Made by a program: the position numbers and the translations under genes
Shown: positions 1 to 6,043 of the stretch, piece by piece
Layout: each line of letters begins with the position of its first letter
Numbering within the stretch: position 1 is the stretch's first letter
Assembly: GCA_018822435.1 (NCBI GenBank)
Contig: JAHJKD010000048.1
Location: forward strand, 1-34,451
From: Patescibacteria group bacterium
Lineage (GTDB): Bacteria > Patescibacteriota > Patescibacteriia > UBA9570 > JAHJKD01
Direction: 5' to 3'
Length of the DNA stretch: 34,451 nt
The notes under the pieces: generated by a model
Database searches by the model: none
Told to the model about the DNA's origin: nothing
Seen by the model: the letters and a program-made list of their open reading frames with translations, nothing else

Positions 1-68
1 AATAAAATAGCGGCGACAGAAGAATCTACGCCACCGCTCATGGCGACGGCTATTTTATTATTTGGCAT
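1..68 (-). CDS. mnmA: tRNA 2-thiouridylase MnmA, N-terminal fragment
   Basis: Only the first 22 codons lie in the window. They read M-P-N-N-K-I-A-V-A-M followed by SGGVDSSVAA. SGGVDSS is the PP-loop ATP-binding motif of the MnmA family, which adenylates uridine 34 of Lys, Glu and Gln tRNAs before sulfur transfer. The ATG at 66-68 lies 3 nt after the stop codon of the J-domain gene, so it is probably the last visible gene of the rarA operon. Other PP-loop enzymes share the motif, but its position at residue 11 and the flanking MSGGVDSSVAA favour MnmA. The window also holds thiI and a tRNA-Gln(TTG), a substrate class of MnmA. Confidence 0.85.
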   Translation of the reverse strand, partial: MPNNKIAVAMSGGVDSSVAAIL

Positions 69-71
69 TTT

Positions 72-569
72 TTATAATTTTGTTATTTTTCTTCCCCTTC
101 TTGGTTCAGGGGCCGGTTTTTTTCCTGTTCGGGTATAGCCGATCGGTTCACTGCTTGCATCAGAAAATTTCGGCGGATTTTTTTCCTGTCCGCGGATATC
201 GGCCCGGACAGACTCACCAAATGATTGTAATATCTCATTTGATTTAATTCCCAGCCAATCAAGTGTTTTTCCAAGCCCGTCCAGCCAATCAATAGCAGAC
301 GCAGGTTTGGTCCCTTTTTTTGCTGAATTTATTTCACCCATAGTAAAATCAATAGCTGCTTGCTTCCTGAGATATTCGGCGGCTTCAGTAAGTTGCATGA
401 ATTCTCTTTGCATATGCCTTTTTTTTGACTCACTGGCTGTGGCATGTTTGTCTGGATGGAATTCTTTGGCTCGAGTTCGATAGGCGCGTTTGATTTGATC
501 TTCGGTTAGATCAGATAAATTTGTATTTGAGGCGAGATGCAAATGAAATAAAGCTTGTTTAGTGTCCAT
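72..569 (-). CDS. J-domain (DnaJ-like) protein
   Basis: 165 residues. An N-terminal J domain (about 3-68) carries the diagnostic HPD tripeptide at 38-40, preceded by the basic helix IKRAYRTRAKEF. Such domains stimulate the ATPase of an Hsp70. There is no Gly/Phe region, zinc-finger or C-terminal substrate domain, so this is not a full DnaJ. The rest has two short Trp-containing segments (about 94-112) and a basic, proline-rich tail likely to be disordered. It starts 2 nt after the rarA stop and ends 3 nt before mnmA, which implies a translationally coupled operon. Client and partner cannot be told from sequence. Confidence 0.8.
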   Translation of the reverse strand: MDTKQALFHLHLASNTNLSDLTEDQIKRAYRTRAKEFHPDKHATASESKKRHMQREFMQLTEAAEYLRKQAAIDFTMGEINSAKKGTKPASAIDWLDGLGKTLDWLGIKSNEILQSFGESVRADIRGQEKNPPKFSDASSEPIGYTRTGKKPAPEPRRGRKITKL

Positions 570-571
570 AA

Positions 572-1765
572 TTATAGATATTTTTTATTTTTTAATTCTT
601 CTGGCAAATACTCTTGGTCAGAGTCGTCTTGCAAAGGTGTGTACTTATAATTTTTACCATATCCGATGTCTTTCATCAAATCAGTCGGGGCATTTCTCAG
701 GTGCAGAGGCACAGGGAGATTTCCTTTGTCTTGAACATCTTTTTGAGCCGCCCTAATGGCCTGATAGGCAGTGATGTCTTTTTTACTATTGGCTAAGTAG
801 ATCACGCATTGGGCTAAATGGACGTTGCATTCAGGCATGCCAAGCTTGTGGCAGGCGTCATAGGCGGCATTAGCGAGCAATAAAGCCGTGTTATTGGCCA
901 GACCAATGTCTTCCGAGGCAAACCGGACTAAGCGACGGGCAATGTACAATGGGTCTTCGCCGCCTTCCAGCATTCTAGCGAGCCAATAAATAGCCGCATT
1001 AGCATTATTGCCGCGCATGGATTTATGCAAAGCGGAAATAATATTAAAATGTTCTTCACCGTTTTTGTCGTATAAAAGATGAGATTTTTGGAGCACTTCT
1101 TTAATTAGCTTTTCGTCTATTTTTTTCTTTTGGCTGGCGGCCGCGTCCAATGTATTCAGAGCCATGCGGGCATCGCCATTAGCCAATTTAGAGATCATTT
1201 CTATAACATCATCTGAAATCTGAATTTTGTTATTGCCTAGTCCCCTTTCTTTGTCTGTTAGAGCCTGGTTGATTATTTTTTGAATATCTTCTGGAGATAA
1301 TTTATGTAAAACAAAAACCCGGCTTCTTGAAATAAGAGCAGAGTTAACTTCAAAACTAGGATTTTCTGTGGTGGCACCAATTAAAGTAACAGTTCCCTTT
1401 TCGACATGAGGCAGAAGGGCATCTTGCTGTTTTTTATTCCAGCGGTGGATCTCGTCTATAAACAGGATTGTTTTTATTCCCAGGCGCTGATCTTGTTCTG
1501 CCCGGGCAATAATTTCCCGCAGATCTTTCAGGCCGGCATTGACCGCGCTAAGCTGAACAAATTCAGAATTGGTCTTTTTGGCAATTATGAAAGCCAAGGT
1601 GGTTTTGCCTGATCCGGGCGGACCCCATAAGACCATGCTGGGAACCTGGTCATTTTCTATGGCTTTTTTCATAAAGCTGCTTTTGCCCACTAATTCTTCC
1701 TGCCCAAAAAAATCTTCTAAAGTAGAAGGGCGCATGCGGTCAGCTAAGGGATTGTTGTTAGACAT
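572..1765 (-). CDS. rarA: Replication-associated recombination protein A (RarA/MgsA, AAA+ ATPase)
   Basis: 397 residues, close to the usual family length. RarA is a clamp-loader-like AAA+ ATPase acting at stalled replication forks. Visible motifs: the family start NPLADRMRPSTLEDFFGQEE (5-24), Walker A GPPGSGKT (48-55), Walker B LFIDEIHR (101-108), sensor-1 GATTENPSFE (130-139) and arginine finger SRSRV (146-150). The C-terminal half holds the helical tetramerisation region, including RGNNANAAIYWLARMLEGGEDP, read here as two adjoining pieces around the conserved ARML. Its ATG lies inside the last codons of the upstream nuclease-like gene (8-nt overlap), suggesting coupled translation, and the J-domain gene follows after 2 nt. 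Confidence 0.95.
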   Translation of the reverse strand: MSNNNPLADRMRPSTLEDFFGQEELVGKSSFMKKAIENDQVPSMVLWGPPGSGKTTLAFIIAKKTNSEFVQLSAVNAGLKDLREIIARAEQDQRLGIKTILFIDEIHRWNKKQQDALLPHVEKGTVTLIGATTENPSFEVNSALISRSRVFVLHKLSPEDIQKIINQALTDKERGLGNNKIQISDDVIEMISKLANGDARMALNTLDAAASQKKKIDEKLIKEVLQKSHLLYDKNGEEHFNIISALHKSMRGNNANAAIYWLARMLEGGEDPLYIARRLVRFASEDIGLANNTALLLANAAYDACHKLGMPECNVHLAQCVIYLANSKKDITAYQAIRAAQKDVQDKGNLPVPLHLRNAPTDLMKDIGYGKNYKYTPLQDDSDQEYLPEELKNKKYL

Positions 1766-2651
1766 CTAAAATAGGAAATCTTAATTTGTTTAAAAATTTT
1801 TCAAGACTCTTATAATTTACAACGAAAGTCGTTCTTTTTTCTATATCAATTTCATTATTTTCAATATCCTTATATCGATTTATAAAATCTGGTGATGGAA
1901 AATCATATGTTAACCAATCTTTTGGAATATATTCAATTTGGTTAGGATTAACATTTCCTTCTTTAATTTCATTTGTATTATATTTAGCTATATATAAATT
2001 AGCAGTCGTAATAAGAATCGGAAGATATATCGTTTTTTTAAAGCTTCTAAAATCGCAAGGTGGAGATAATACTTCGATATTTCTATTTTTTGGAGTTACT
2101 CTTTCAAAGGCATAACTTGCATGATTACATTGGTATATCCCATTATAAACTTTAAGATTTTGATTTAAATTTATTTTTTTAAAATCTTCTCTTAGCTCAA
2201 TAACTTGATTACAATGATCATATGAATGAATATTATTGTAACCTAACTCTGGAAAAAATAAAGATTTTGTAAGTAAAATATGTTCATGTTTATCATTGTC
2301 ATTATATAATGAGAAAACGAAGTTTGATTTTCTAAATTCCTTTTCTTTGTCATCAGCATTAAAAATCCAATTTTTTATTTCTTCATCTGCTTTCTTGCAT
2401 TCAATAATAAGAAACATTAAATATTCTTGTTGACATGAAGAAGTTACTGCAATTATATCTATTGTACTATGAATACCTAAATTTGGACCATTCGATTTGG
2501 GATATGTAAAAGGATATTCGCTGACAGCTGCATAACAATTGGTTTCTTGCCCACCATCCTTACAAACAAAATTTCTTATGTATTCTAAACAAAATTGTTG
2601 GAATGGATAACCTGTTTTGTTATATAGATTTGTTATTTTTTCTTTATCCAT
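1758..2651 (-). CDS. Hypothetical protein with a candidate PD-(D/E)XK nuclease core
   Basis: 297 residues with no family I can name. Around residues 64-87 the pattern I-D-I-I-A-V, a 13-residue turn, then FLIIECKK resembles the PD-(D/E)XK nuclease core: D65, then E84-C-K86 after a hydrophobic strand. The remainder is rich in Asn, Ile and Lys, with no signal peptide or clear membrane segment. The coding sequence is strikingly AT-rich (about 28% GC in the line 2101-2160) compared with rarA, which it overlaps by 8 nt, so it looks newly acquired yet operon-integrated. A restriction-type or defence nuclease is plausible. A non-catalytic relative is equally possible, because only the core motif is visible. 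Confidence 0.55.
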   Translation of the reverse strand: MDKEKITNLYNKTGYPFQQFCLEYIRNFVCKDGGQETNCYAAVSEYPFTYPKSNGPNLGIHSTIDIIAVTSSCQQEYLMFLIIECKKADEEIKNWIFNADDKEKEFRKSNFVFSLYNDNDKHEHILLTKSLFFPELGYNNIHSYDHCNQVIELREDFKKINLNQNLKVYNGIYQCNHASYAFERVTPKNRNIEVLSPPCDFRSFKKTIYLPILITTANLYIAKYNTNEIKEGNVNPNQIEYIPKDWLTYDFPSPDFINRYKDIENNEIDIEKRTTFVVNYKSLEKFLNKLRFPILDV

Positions 2652-2728
2652 AAATAATATATTAAGGTAATTACTTTACAATAAAAAAACCTGCCTGTGA
2701 AGTGTTTGCTTGTCGACTGGTCTAATAT

Positions 2729-3538
2729 ATGATTAACTTAAAATATATTATTAATAAAACTATTATGCTACAAGAAAATTTAAGGCCATCTCCAATTGAA
2801 CGAGATCAGGAAAAAGATGAAAGACGAGAAGCGGAGAGACAGAAAACAAGAGCTCGTTGGAGAAAACGAATGGATGGAAATAGGGAGAGTAATGAATATC
2901 CTGATGAATTTACTAGAGATCATTTAAAAAAAGCAGGAATTATTGATGAAAAATTAATAGCAGATAAAAATGGAAATTTAAATTTATCAGGAGAAGATTT
3001 ATCAGGAGCTAATTTGATTTCAATAGATTTAAGAAATTCGGATTTATCAGGAGCTAATTTGCAAAATGCGATACTTAAAGCAACTTTGCTATCTGGAGCG
3101 AATTTAGAAGGTGCTAATATTAACGGGGCCAATATTAACGGGGTTGAATTAGATGGAGCTAATTTAAAAGGAATTGATTTTTCTGATGTAATGCTTGGAG
3201 ATGTAGAACGACTTTTTGGAGCTAATTTAGAAGATTCTGATTTGGAAGGAGTTGACCTTTCGGGTTTTAACTTAGAAGGTGTTAATTTAAAAAATGCAGA
3301 TTTATCACATGCAAATTTAAAAGATGCAAATTTAAAAGATGCAAATTTAGAAGGAGCCATATTGATTGGGGCGAATCTTCATGAAGCTAAATTAATGAAA
3401 GCCAACATACAAGACGCTGATTTAGAAGATGCAATCGTAACTAGAGTTGATTTTTTTGGTGCAAATCTTAAAGGTACAATTTTAGAAGGTGCCGATTTAA
3501 GAGGGGCGAGAATAAGGAAAAAATTTAAATCCGAATAA
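2729..3538 (+). CDS. Pentapeptide-repeat protein
   Basis: 269 residues. From about residue 82 to 262 the protein is almost entirely A(N/D)LXX pentads, about 36 of them, predicting a right-handed quadrilateral beta-helix. The register slips by one residue at 157-162 (GDVERL), which may form a bulge in the helix. The N-terminal 80 residues are charged (ERDQEKDERREAERQKTRAR) and probably extended. There is no signal peptide, so it is likely cytoplasmic. Some family members mimic DNA and protect gyrase, but most have no known role and nothing here selects one. The start is uncertain: neither ATG 2729 nor ATG 2765 has a ribosome-binding site. It is divergent from the nuclease-like gene and similarly AT-rich. 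Confidence 0.85.
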   Translation: MINLKYIINKTIMLQENLRPSPIERDQEKDERREAERQKTRARWRKRMDGNRESNEYPDEFTRDHLKKAGIIDEKLIADKNGNLNLSGEDLSGANLISIDLRNSDLSGANLQNAILKATLLSGANLEGANINGANINGVELDGANLKGIDFSDVMLGDVERLFGANLEDSDLEGVDLSGFNLEGVNLKNADLSHANLKDANLKDANLEGAILIGANLHEAKLMKANIQDADLEDAIVTRVDFFGANLKGTILEGADLRGARIRKKFKSE

Positions 3539-3559
3539 TATATATTGGTTAGTAAAAAA

Positions 3560-3579
3560 CCCCCGCGATTTGGCGGGGG
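3560..3579. terminator. Bidirectional intrinsic terminator
   Basis: CCCCCGC (3560-3566), loop GATTTG, GCGGGGG (3573-3579) make a perfect 7-bp GC stem. A-run 3554-3559 lies on the left, and on the right a single C is followed by TTTGATTATTTTTTTT. It sits between the convergent pentapeptide and DUF5661 genes and can end both transcripts. Confidence 0.85.
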
Positions 3580-3585
3580 CTTTGA

Positions 3586-3864
3586 TTATTTTTTTTCCCA
3601 GAAATCTTCGGCTTCTTCTTCCATTTTATCCAGTCTGGTGTAGTAGTCAGCATATTCATTTAGATGCGCCAGGGCGATCTTGCCGGTCATGAGAGGGTCG
3701 TCGTCAGTGACATTGGTGTTTGGGTCGACGGTGCCGTGTTCCAGTTCAACATCCATGCCCATGCGGAATTGTTCAACATCCCATTTGGACCAGTCAATGC
3801 CGAGCTTTTCGCCGATCTCTTTAGCTTGGCCTGTGGTGAACTGTTCTTTTTCGTGATGTGTCAT
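3586..3864 (-). CDS. DUF5661 family protein
   Basis: 92 residues, full length for this small family. Recognisable features are FTTGQAKEIGEKLGIDWSKW (9-28), the run VEQFRMGMDVELEHGT (30-45) followed by VDPNTNVTDDDP, and KIALAHLNEYADYYTRL near the C-terminus. The family is frequent in Patescibacteria and has no established function; the protein is acidic, soluble and helical. The gene follows the small membrane protein with only 1 nt between stop and start, so the two form an operon ending at the terminator 3560-3579. Confidence 0.85.
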   Translation of the reverse strand: MTHHEKEQFTTGQAKEIGEKLGIDWSKWDVEQFRMGMDVELEHGTVDPNTNVTDDDPLMTGKIALAHLNEYADYYTRLDKMEEEAEDFWEKK

Positions 3865-3865
3865 T

Positions 3866-4174
3866 TTATTGATTATTATTTTGATTAGCTTGGTCAGTCT
3901 GGTCGTTCACATTTTCAATGTAATTGCGGGGGTATTTTATCTGGCAGCCGTTAATGGCTTTGCCATATTCATAGGTGTCTTTGCCGTATTGGCCTTCTGC
4001 ATTAGTCATGCAGTCTGAATATTGGTCTTTATGCTCGTCGTAGACGTCTAAAACTTGGTTCGGGTCTTCACTGGTAGATTTTACGTATGTGTAACCAAAA
4101 TATATGCCCACCAGTAATAATAGGCCGATAATGGTACCTATGATGAGATTGCGGATAAATATTTTGCCTTCCAT
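3866..4174 (-). CDS. Small single-pass membrane protein
   Basis: 102 residues. One hydrophobic segment lies at about 9-31 (LIIGTIIGLLLLVGIYFGYTY), preceded by basic residues, so the C-terminal 70 residues are probably outside the membrane. The outer part has two cysteines (CMTNAEG and GCQIKY) that could form a disulfide, and an Asn/Gln-rich tail. No family is recognised. It sits directly upstream of the DUF5661 gene and a -10-like TATTAT lies 6 nt before its ATG, consistent with a leaderless transcript. Confidence 0.7.
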   Translation of the reverse strand: MEGKIFIRNLIIGTIIGLLLLVGIYFGYTYVKSTSEDPNQVLDVYDEHKDQYSDCMTNAEGQYGKDTYEYGKAINGCQIKYPRNYIENVNDQTDQANQNNNQ

Positions 4175-4180
4175 GTTTAT

Positions 4181-4186
4181 ATAATA
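4181..4186 (-). promoter_or_regulatory. Candidate -10 element for the 4174 operon
   Basis: TATTAT on the minus strand, 6 nt before the ATG at 4172-4174, would place the transcription start at or next to the start codon. No good -35 hexamer is seen; that zone runs into the terminator hairpin of the upstream cassette. Confidence 0.4.
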
Positions 4187-4208
4187 AATGATTTTTAGGA
4201 AAGTTAAA

Positions 4209-4252
4209 AGCCCGCTTAGAATCAGATTGAATCCGATATTCTATGGCGGGCT
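4209..4252 (-). terminator. Long terminator hairpin of GC-rich cassette 1
   Basis: AGCCCGC (4209-4215) pairs with GCGGGCT (4246-4252), TAGAAT (4217-4222) with ATTCTA (4238-4243), and CAGAT (4223-4227) with ATCCG (4231-4235). In the last helix one pair is A-C on the plus strand but G-U on the minus strand, so the structure fits minus-strand RNA better. On the minus strand it is followed by TTTTAACTTT. Confidence 0.8.
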
Positions 4253-4350
4253 TTCCTGAGTCAGACCTCTCTCCAGAAGATCTGCCTCCGCATGGGGTGA
4301 TGAAGGTTGTCAGTTGGGTAGAAAAGAGAAGGAGCGTTCTCCAGACATGG

Positions 4351-4605
4351 TTACGTGATCTCCACTCCGGCGCTGTCGATCAGGAAGAAGCCCGGGATCT
4401 TGGCGCCGCGGGCCAGAGCCTGCTGCAAGTACGGGTCGGTCAGCCGGTTCTGGATCTCGAGGATCTGTGCGCTGACCACGACCGCTTCCCGGTCCAGGAT
4501 GCGGATGCGCTCGATCGGCGTCTGCTTGTTGCTGAGGACGCGGTGAAGCCGCGCGAGGCGGTTGCGGAGGTGCGGAAGGCTGACGTGTTGCGGAACGCTG
4601 TTCAT
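4351..4605 (-). CDS. Orphan 84-residue protein of GC-rich cassette 1
   Basis: No family is recognised. The protein looks helical and basic in its first half (LPHLRNRLARLHRVL), then AVVVSAQILEIQNRL and LQQALARG, with no membrane segment. Evidence that it is a real gene: a TTGACT promoter at 4695-4700, a strong Shine-Dalgarno AGGGGAG 4 nt before the ATG, and a long hairpin terminator after a 98-nt 3' untranslated stretch. GC is about 68% in 4381-4440, far above the neighbours. A longer plus-strand frame covers the same DNA, but it begins inside the hairpin and has no ribosome-binding site. Function is unknown; it stands alone, in no operon. Confidence 0.65.
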   Translation of the reverse strand: MNSVPQHVSLPHLRNRLARLHRVLSNKQTPIERIRILDREAVVVSAQILEIQNRLTDPYLQQALARGAKIPGFFLIDSAGVEIT

Positions 4606-4671
4606 GGAACTCCCCTAGTAGATCAAAATACCGGTTATACCTTTCTCCCCCATGGAGTCAGGACAGCATAA

Positions 4672-4700
4672 AAACTATCAGTTTTTTATTGTTAAGTCAA
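4672..4700 (-). promoter_or_regulatory. Promoter of cassette 1
   Basis: Minus strand TTGACT (4695-4700), 17-bp spacer, TAGTTT (4672-4677). It lies just past the terminator hairpin of cassette 2 and gives a leader of about 60 nt before the AGGGGAG ribosome-binding site. Confidence 0.55.
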
Positions 4701-4710
4701 TAATAAGAGA

Positions 4711-4757
4711 AGCCCACCTGGATCATCGATGTAATATCGAATAATTCCAGGTGGGCT
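4711..4757 (-). terminator. Long terminator hairpin of GC-rich cassette 2
   Basis: A perfect 12-bp stem AGCCCACCTGGA (4711-4722) with TCCAGGTGGGCT (4746-4757), capped by an inner stem TCGAT/ATCGA (4726-4730 with 4736-4740). It lies 21 nt past the stop of the 4779-5033 gene. The minus-strand tail TTCTCTTATTATT is a modest U-tract. The plus-strand side (TTTTTCTCCTCTTT) is also T-rich, so it may stop both directions. Confidence 0.75.
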
Positions 4758-4778
4758 TTTTCTCCTCTTTGTCCCAGA

Positions 4779-5033
4779 TCAGAGCTGACTGACGGTCAGG
4801 CCCTGAGGGACGCGGGTGACACGGACGAACTGGCCGTCTCGGTGGAGGTTGAGAACGACGTTGTCGACATCCACGAGCAGACGGTGTTCACCAGTCTTGG
4901 GGTCGCGTGTCTTGAGACAACGCATGCCCGTGCACGGATCCAGGAGAACCATGCCCTCGAAGGACTGGTTCTCGTGGAAACAATGCGGTACAAGGTCAGT
5001 GTAGCGGAAACGTCTGGGTTTTTTCGGGTTCAT
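4779..5033 (-). CDS. Orphan 84-residue protein of GC-rich cassette 2
   Basis: No family is recognised. The N-terminus is basic (MNPKKPRRFRYTDL) and the rest alternates like beta strands (EGMVLLDPCTGMRCL, HRLLVDVDNVVLNLH, QFVRVTRV), suggesting a small beta-rich, possibly nucleic-acid-binding fold; that is inference. It has the best ribosome-binding site in the window (AGGAGGGG, 5 nt before ATG), a consensus TTGACA box, and a 12-bp terminator stem. GC is about 60% in 4921-4980, unlike the neighbours. It has the same length as cassette 1 but no obvious sequence similarity to it. It stands alone, in no operon. Confidence 0.7.
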   Translation of the reverse strand: MNPKKPRRFRYTDLVPHCFHENQSFEGMVLLDPCTGMRCLKTRDPKTGEHRLLVDVDNVVLNLHRDGQFVRVTRVPQGLTVSQL

Positions 5034-5054
5034 TGTCCCCTCCTTTTAATGCCG

Positions 5055-5083
5055 GTTTTAACATAGGTTTTAAATTATGTCAA
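5055..5083 (-). promoter_or_regulatory. Promoter and strong RBS of cassette 2
   Basis: Minus strand TTGACA (5078-5083), 17-bp spacer, TAAAAC (5055-5060; TTAAAA at 16 bp is an alternative). The predicted start near 5048 leaves a short leader that holds AGGAGGGG. Confidence 0.6.
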
Positions 5084-5110
5084 TCTTTTAACAAGCTCAA
5101 GATAAATAAA

Positions 5111-5135
5111 AACAGGCCCCGGAAAGGAGCCTGTT
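5111..5135 (-). terminator. Intrinsic terminator of the surface-protein gene
   Basis: AACAGGCCCC (5111-5120) and GGAGCCTGTT (5126-5135) form a 10-bp stem with a GGAAA loop. On the minus strand the single imperfect pair is U-G and the hairpin is followed by TTTATTTATC. It lies 20 nt past the stop of the 5156-5977 gene. Confidence 0.8.
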
Positions 5136-5155
5136 CATGAAAATAATTCCTATTA

Positions 5156-5977
5156 TTATGGGCAAGGAGTGGGGGTGCCTAAACCAACGCTCCCAGCAAC
5201 CATCCAGGCAGGGCCAAAAGGAGGATTACAAACACACAAATCACCAGTAGTTGAATTAATAAACATTGTGCCAGCATCAGATGGGGAAGTGCAGGGAAAA
5301 GGAGTGCCTGTGGAGGTCAATTGCATGACATGATTTATTTGTGCCACAGCTGTAGAAGTGGTGACTCCGGCTATTCCAACCGAGAGACTGTCATTAAAAT
5401 CATGATGATTAGTCCAGGTCGGTGCCCAATTTTCATTTACTGAAAATTCCGTGCCCGCTAAATTAAGTCCAGACCCGTTAGTGTAGGTTGTATCTGTATT
5501 TTGTTGAGTAAGATCAATCCAAGCCGTTCCGTCCCAAAGATATAATTTAAAATCAGCTGAACTCAGGAAAATATCACCGCCACTAAGGGTTGATGTGTCG
5601 ATCGAGGCGATATCAGTCACAGAAAAGTCGATGTGCCCCAGCCTCAGTTCTTCCACAATTTCCGCATATTTATCGACTTTTAGATTGTCATAGACCCGGA
5701 CCGTGCCGTCGCCATTATTTTTAATTCCGCCCCGGACATCAATATTTGTATTAAACCGGGCCCTTTTTTCCACATTTAGTTTATCTTTTATTTTCACAGA
5801 ACCGACTTTATTCCAGATTTTTCCCTGCACATTCAGTTGCTGGACTTTTATTTTAGTGTAAACAGCCTGCATAGAACGATAAGCTTTGGAAAGTTCCCCG
5901 GCTTTTGACTGTAATGGCTGAAATAAAATAAGCCCTACAGCAACAAATAGCCCCAGCACTAAAATTGATTTTTTCAT
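5156..5977 (-). CDS. Secreted, beta-rich surface or fibre-like protein
   Basis: 273 residues. A signal peptide is clear: KK, a hydrophobic core at 5-20, and probable cleavage after SKA (26). Residues 30-115 are periodic beta strands (QQLNVQGKIW, VGSVKIKDKLNVEKRARF, VRVYDNLKV), like a stacked beta solenoid. Residues 140-185 contain YLWDGTAWIDLTQQ and TYTNGSGLNLAGTEFSVN, phrases typical of tail-fibre-like surface proteins. The C-terminus has PCTSPSDAGTMFINSTTGDLCVC and further cysteines, with no membrane anchor or sorting motif. It is probably an extracellular adhesin or filament subunit. It has its own promoter region and terminator. Confidence 0.7.
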   Translation of the reverse strand: MKKSILVLGLFVAVGLILFQPLQSKAGELSKAYRSMQAVYTKIKVQQLNVQGKIWNKVGSVKIKDKLNVEKRARFNTNIDVRGGIKNNGDGTVRVYDNLKVDKYAEIVEELRLGHIDFSVTDIASIDTSTLSGGDIFLSSADFKLYLWDGTAWIDLTQQNTDTTYTNGSGLNLAGTEFSVNENWAPTWTNHHDFNDSLSVGIAGVTTSTAVAQINHVMQLTSTGTPFPCTSPSDAGTMFINSTTGDLCVCNPPFGPAWMVAGSVGLGTPTPCP

Positions 5978-5988
5978 ATGTTTTTTTA

Positions 5989-6017
5989 TTGATTTTTATA
6001 CACAGATATTATATCAT
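5989..6017 (+). promoter_or_regulatory. Divergent promoter region (ABC exporter / surface protein)
   Basis: Plus strand: TTGATT (5989-5994), 17 bp, TATCAT (6012-6017), before the ABC gene at 6044. Minus strand: a perfect -10 TATAAT at 6009-6014, about 31 nt before the surface-protein ATG, with a poor -35. The two overlap, so they may compete. Confidence 0.45.
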
Positions 6018-6043
6018 AAATAAATTATAGACGAAATAAAGGC

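Noticed and set aside
2920-3360. A 146-codon minus-strand ORF opposite the pentapeptide gene
   Set aside because: It is a low-complexity mirror of the A(N/D)LXX codon repeat, as expected when a repetitive gene is read backwards.
3001-3360. Possible tandem DNA repeat or CRISPR-like array
   Set aside because: The short repeated units are codons of the pentapeptide protein; there are no constant repeats with unique spacers.
4243-4671. A 142-codon plus-strand ORF covering cassette 1
   Set aside because: It starts inside the terminator hairpin without a ribosome-binding site. The minus frame has a promoter and strong Shine-Dalgarno, and the hairpin wobble pair fits minus-strand RNA. High GC keeps all frames open here.
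4816-5066. Plus-strand ORFs of 62 and 74 codons opposite cassette 2
   Set aside because: No ribosome-binding site or promoter. The opposite strand has a consensus TTGACA box and AGGAGGGG before its ATG.
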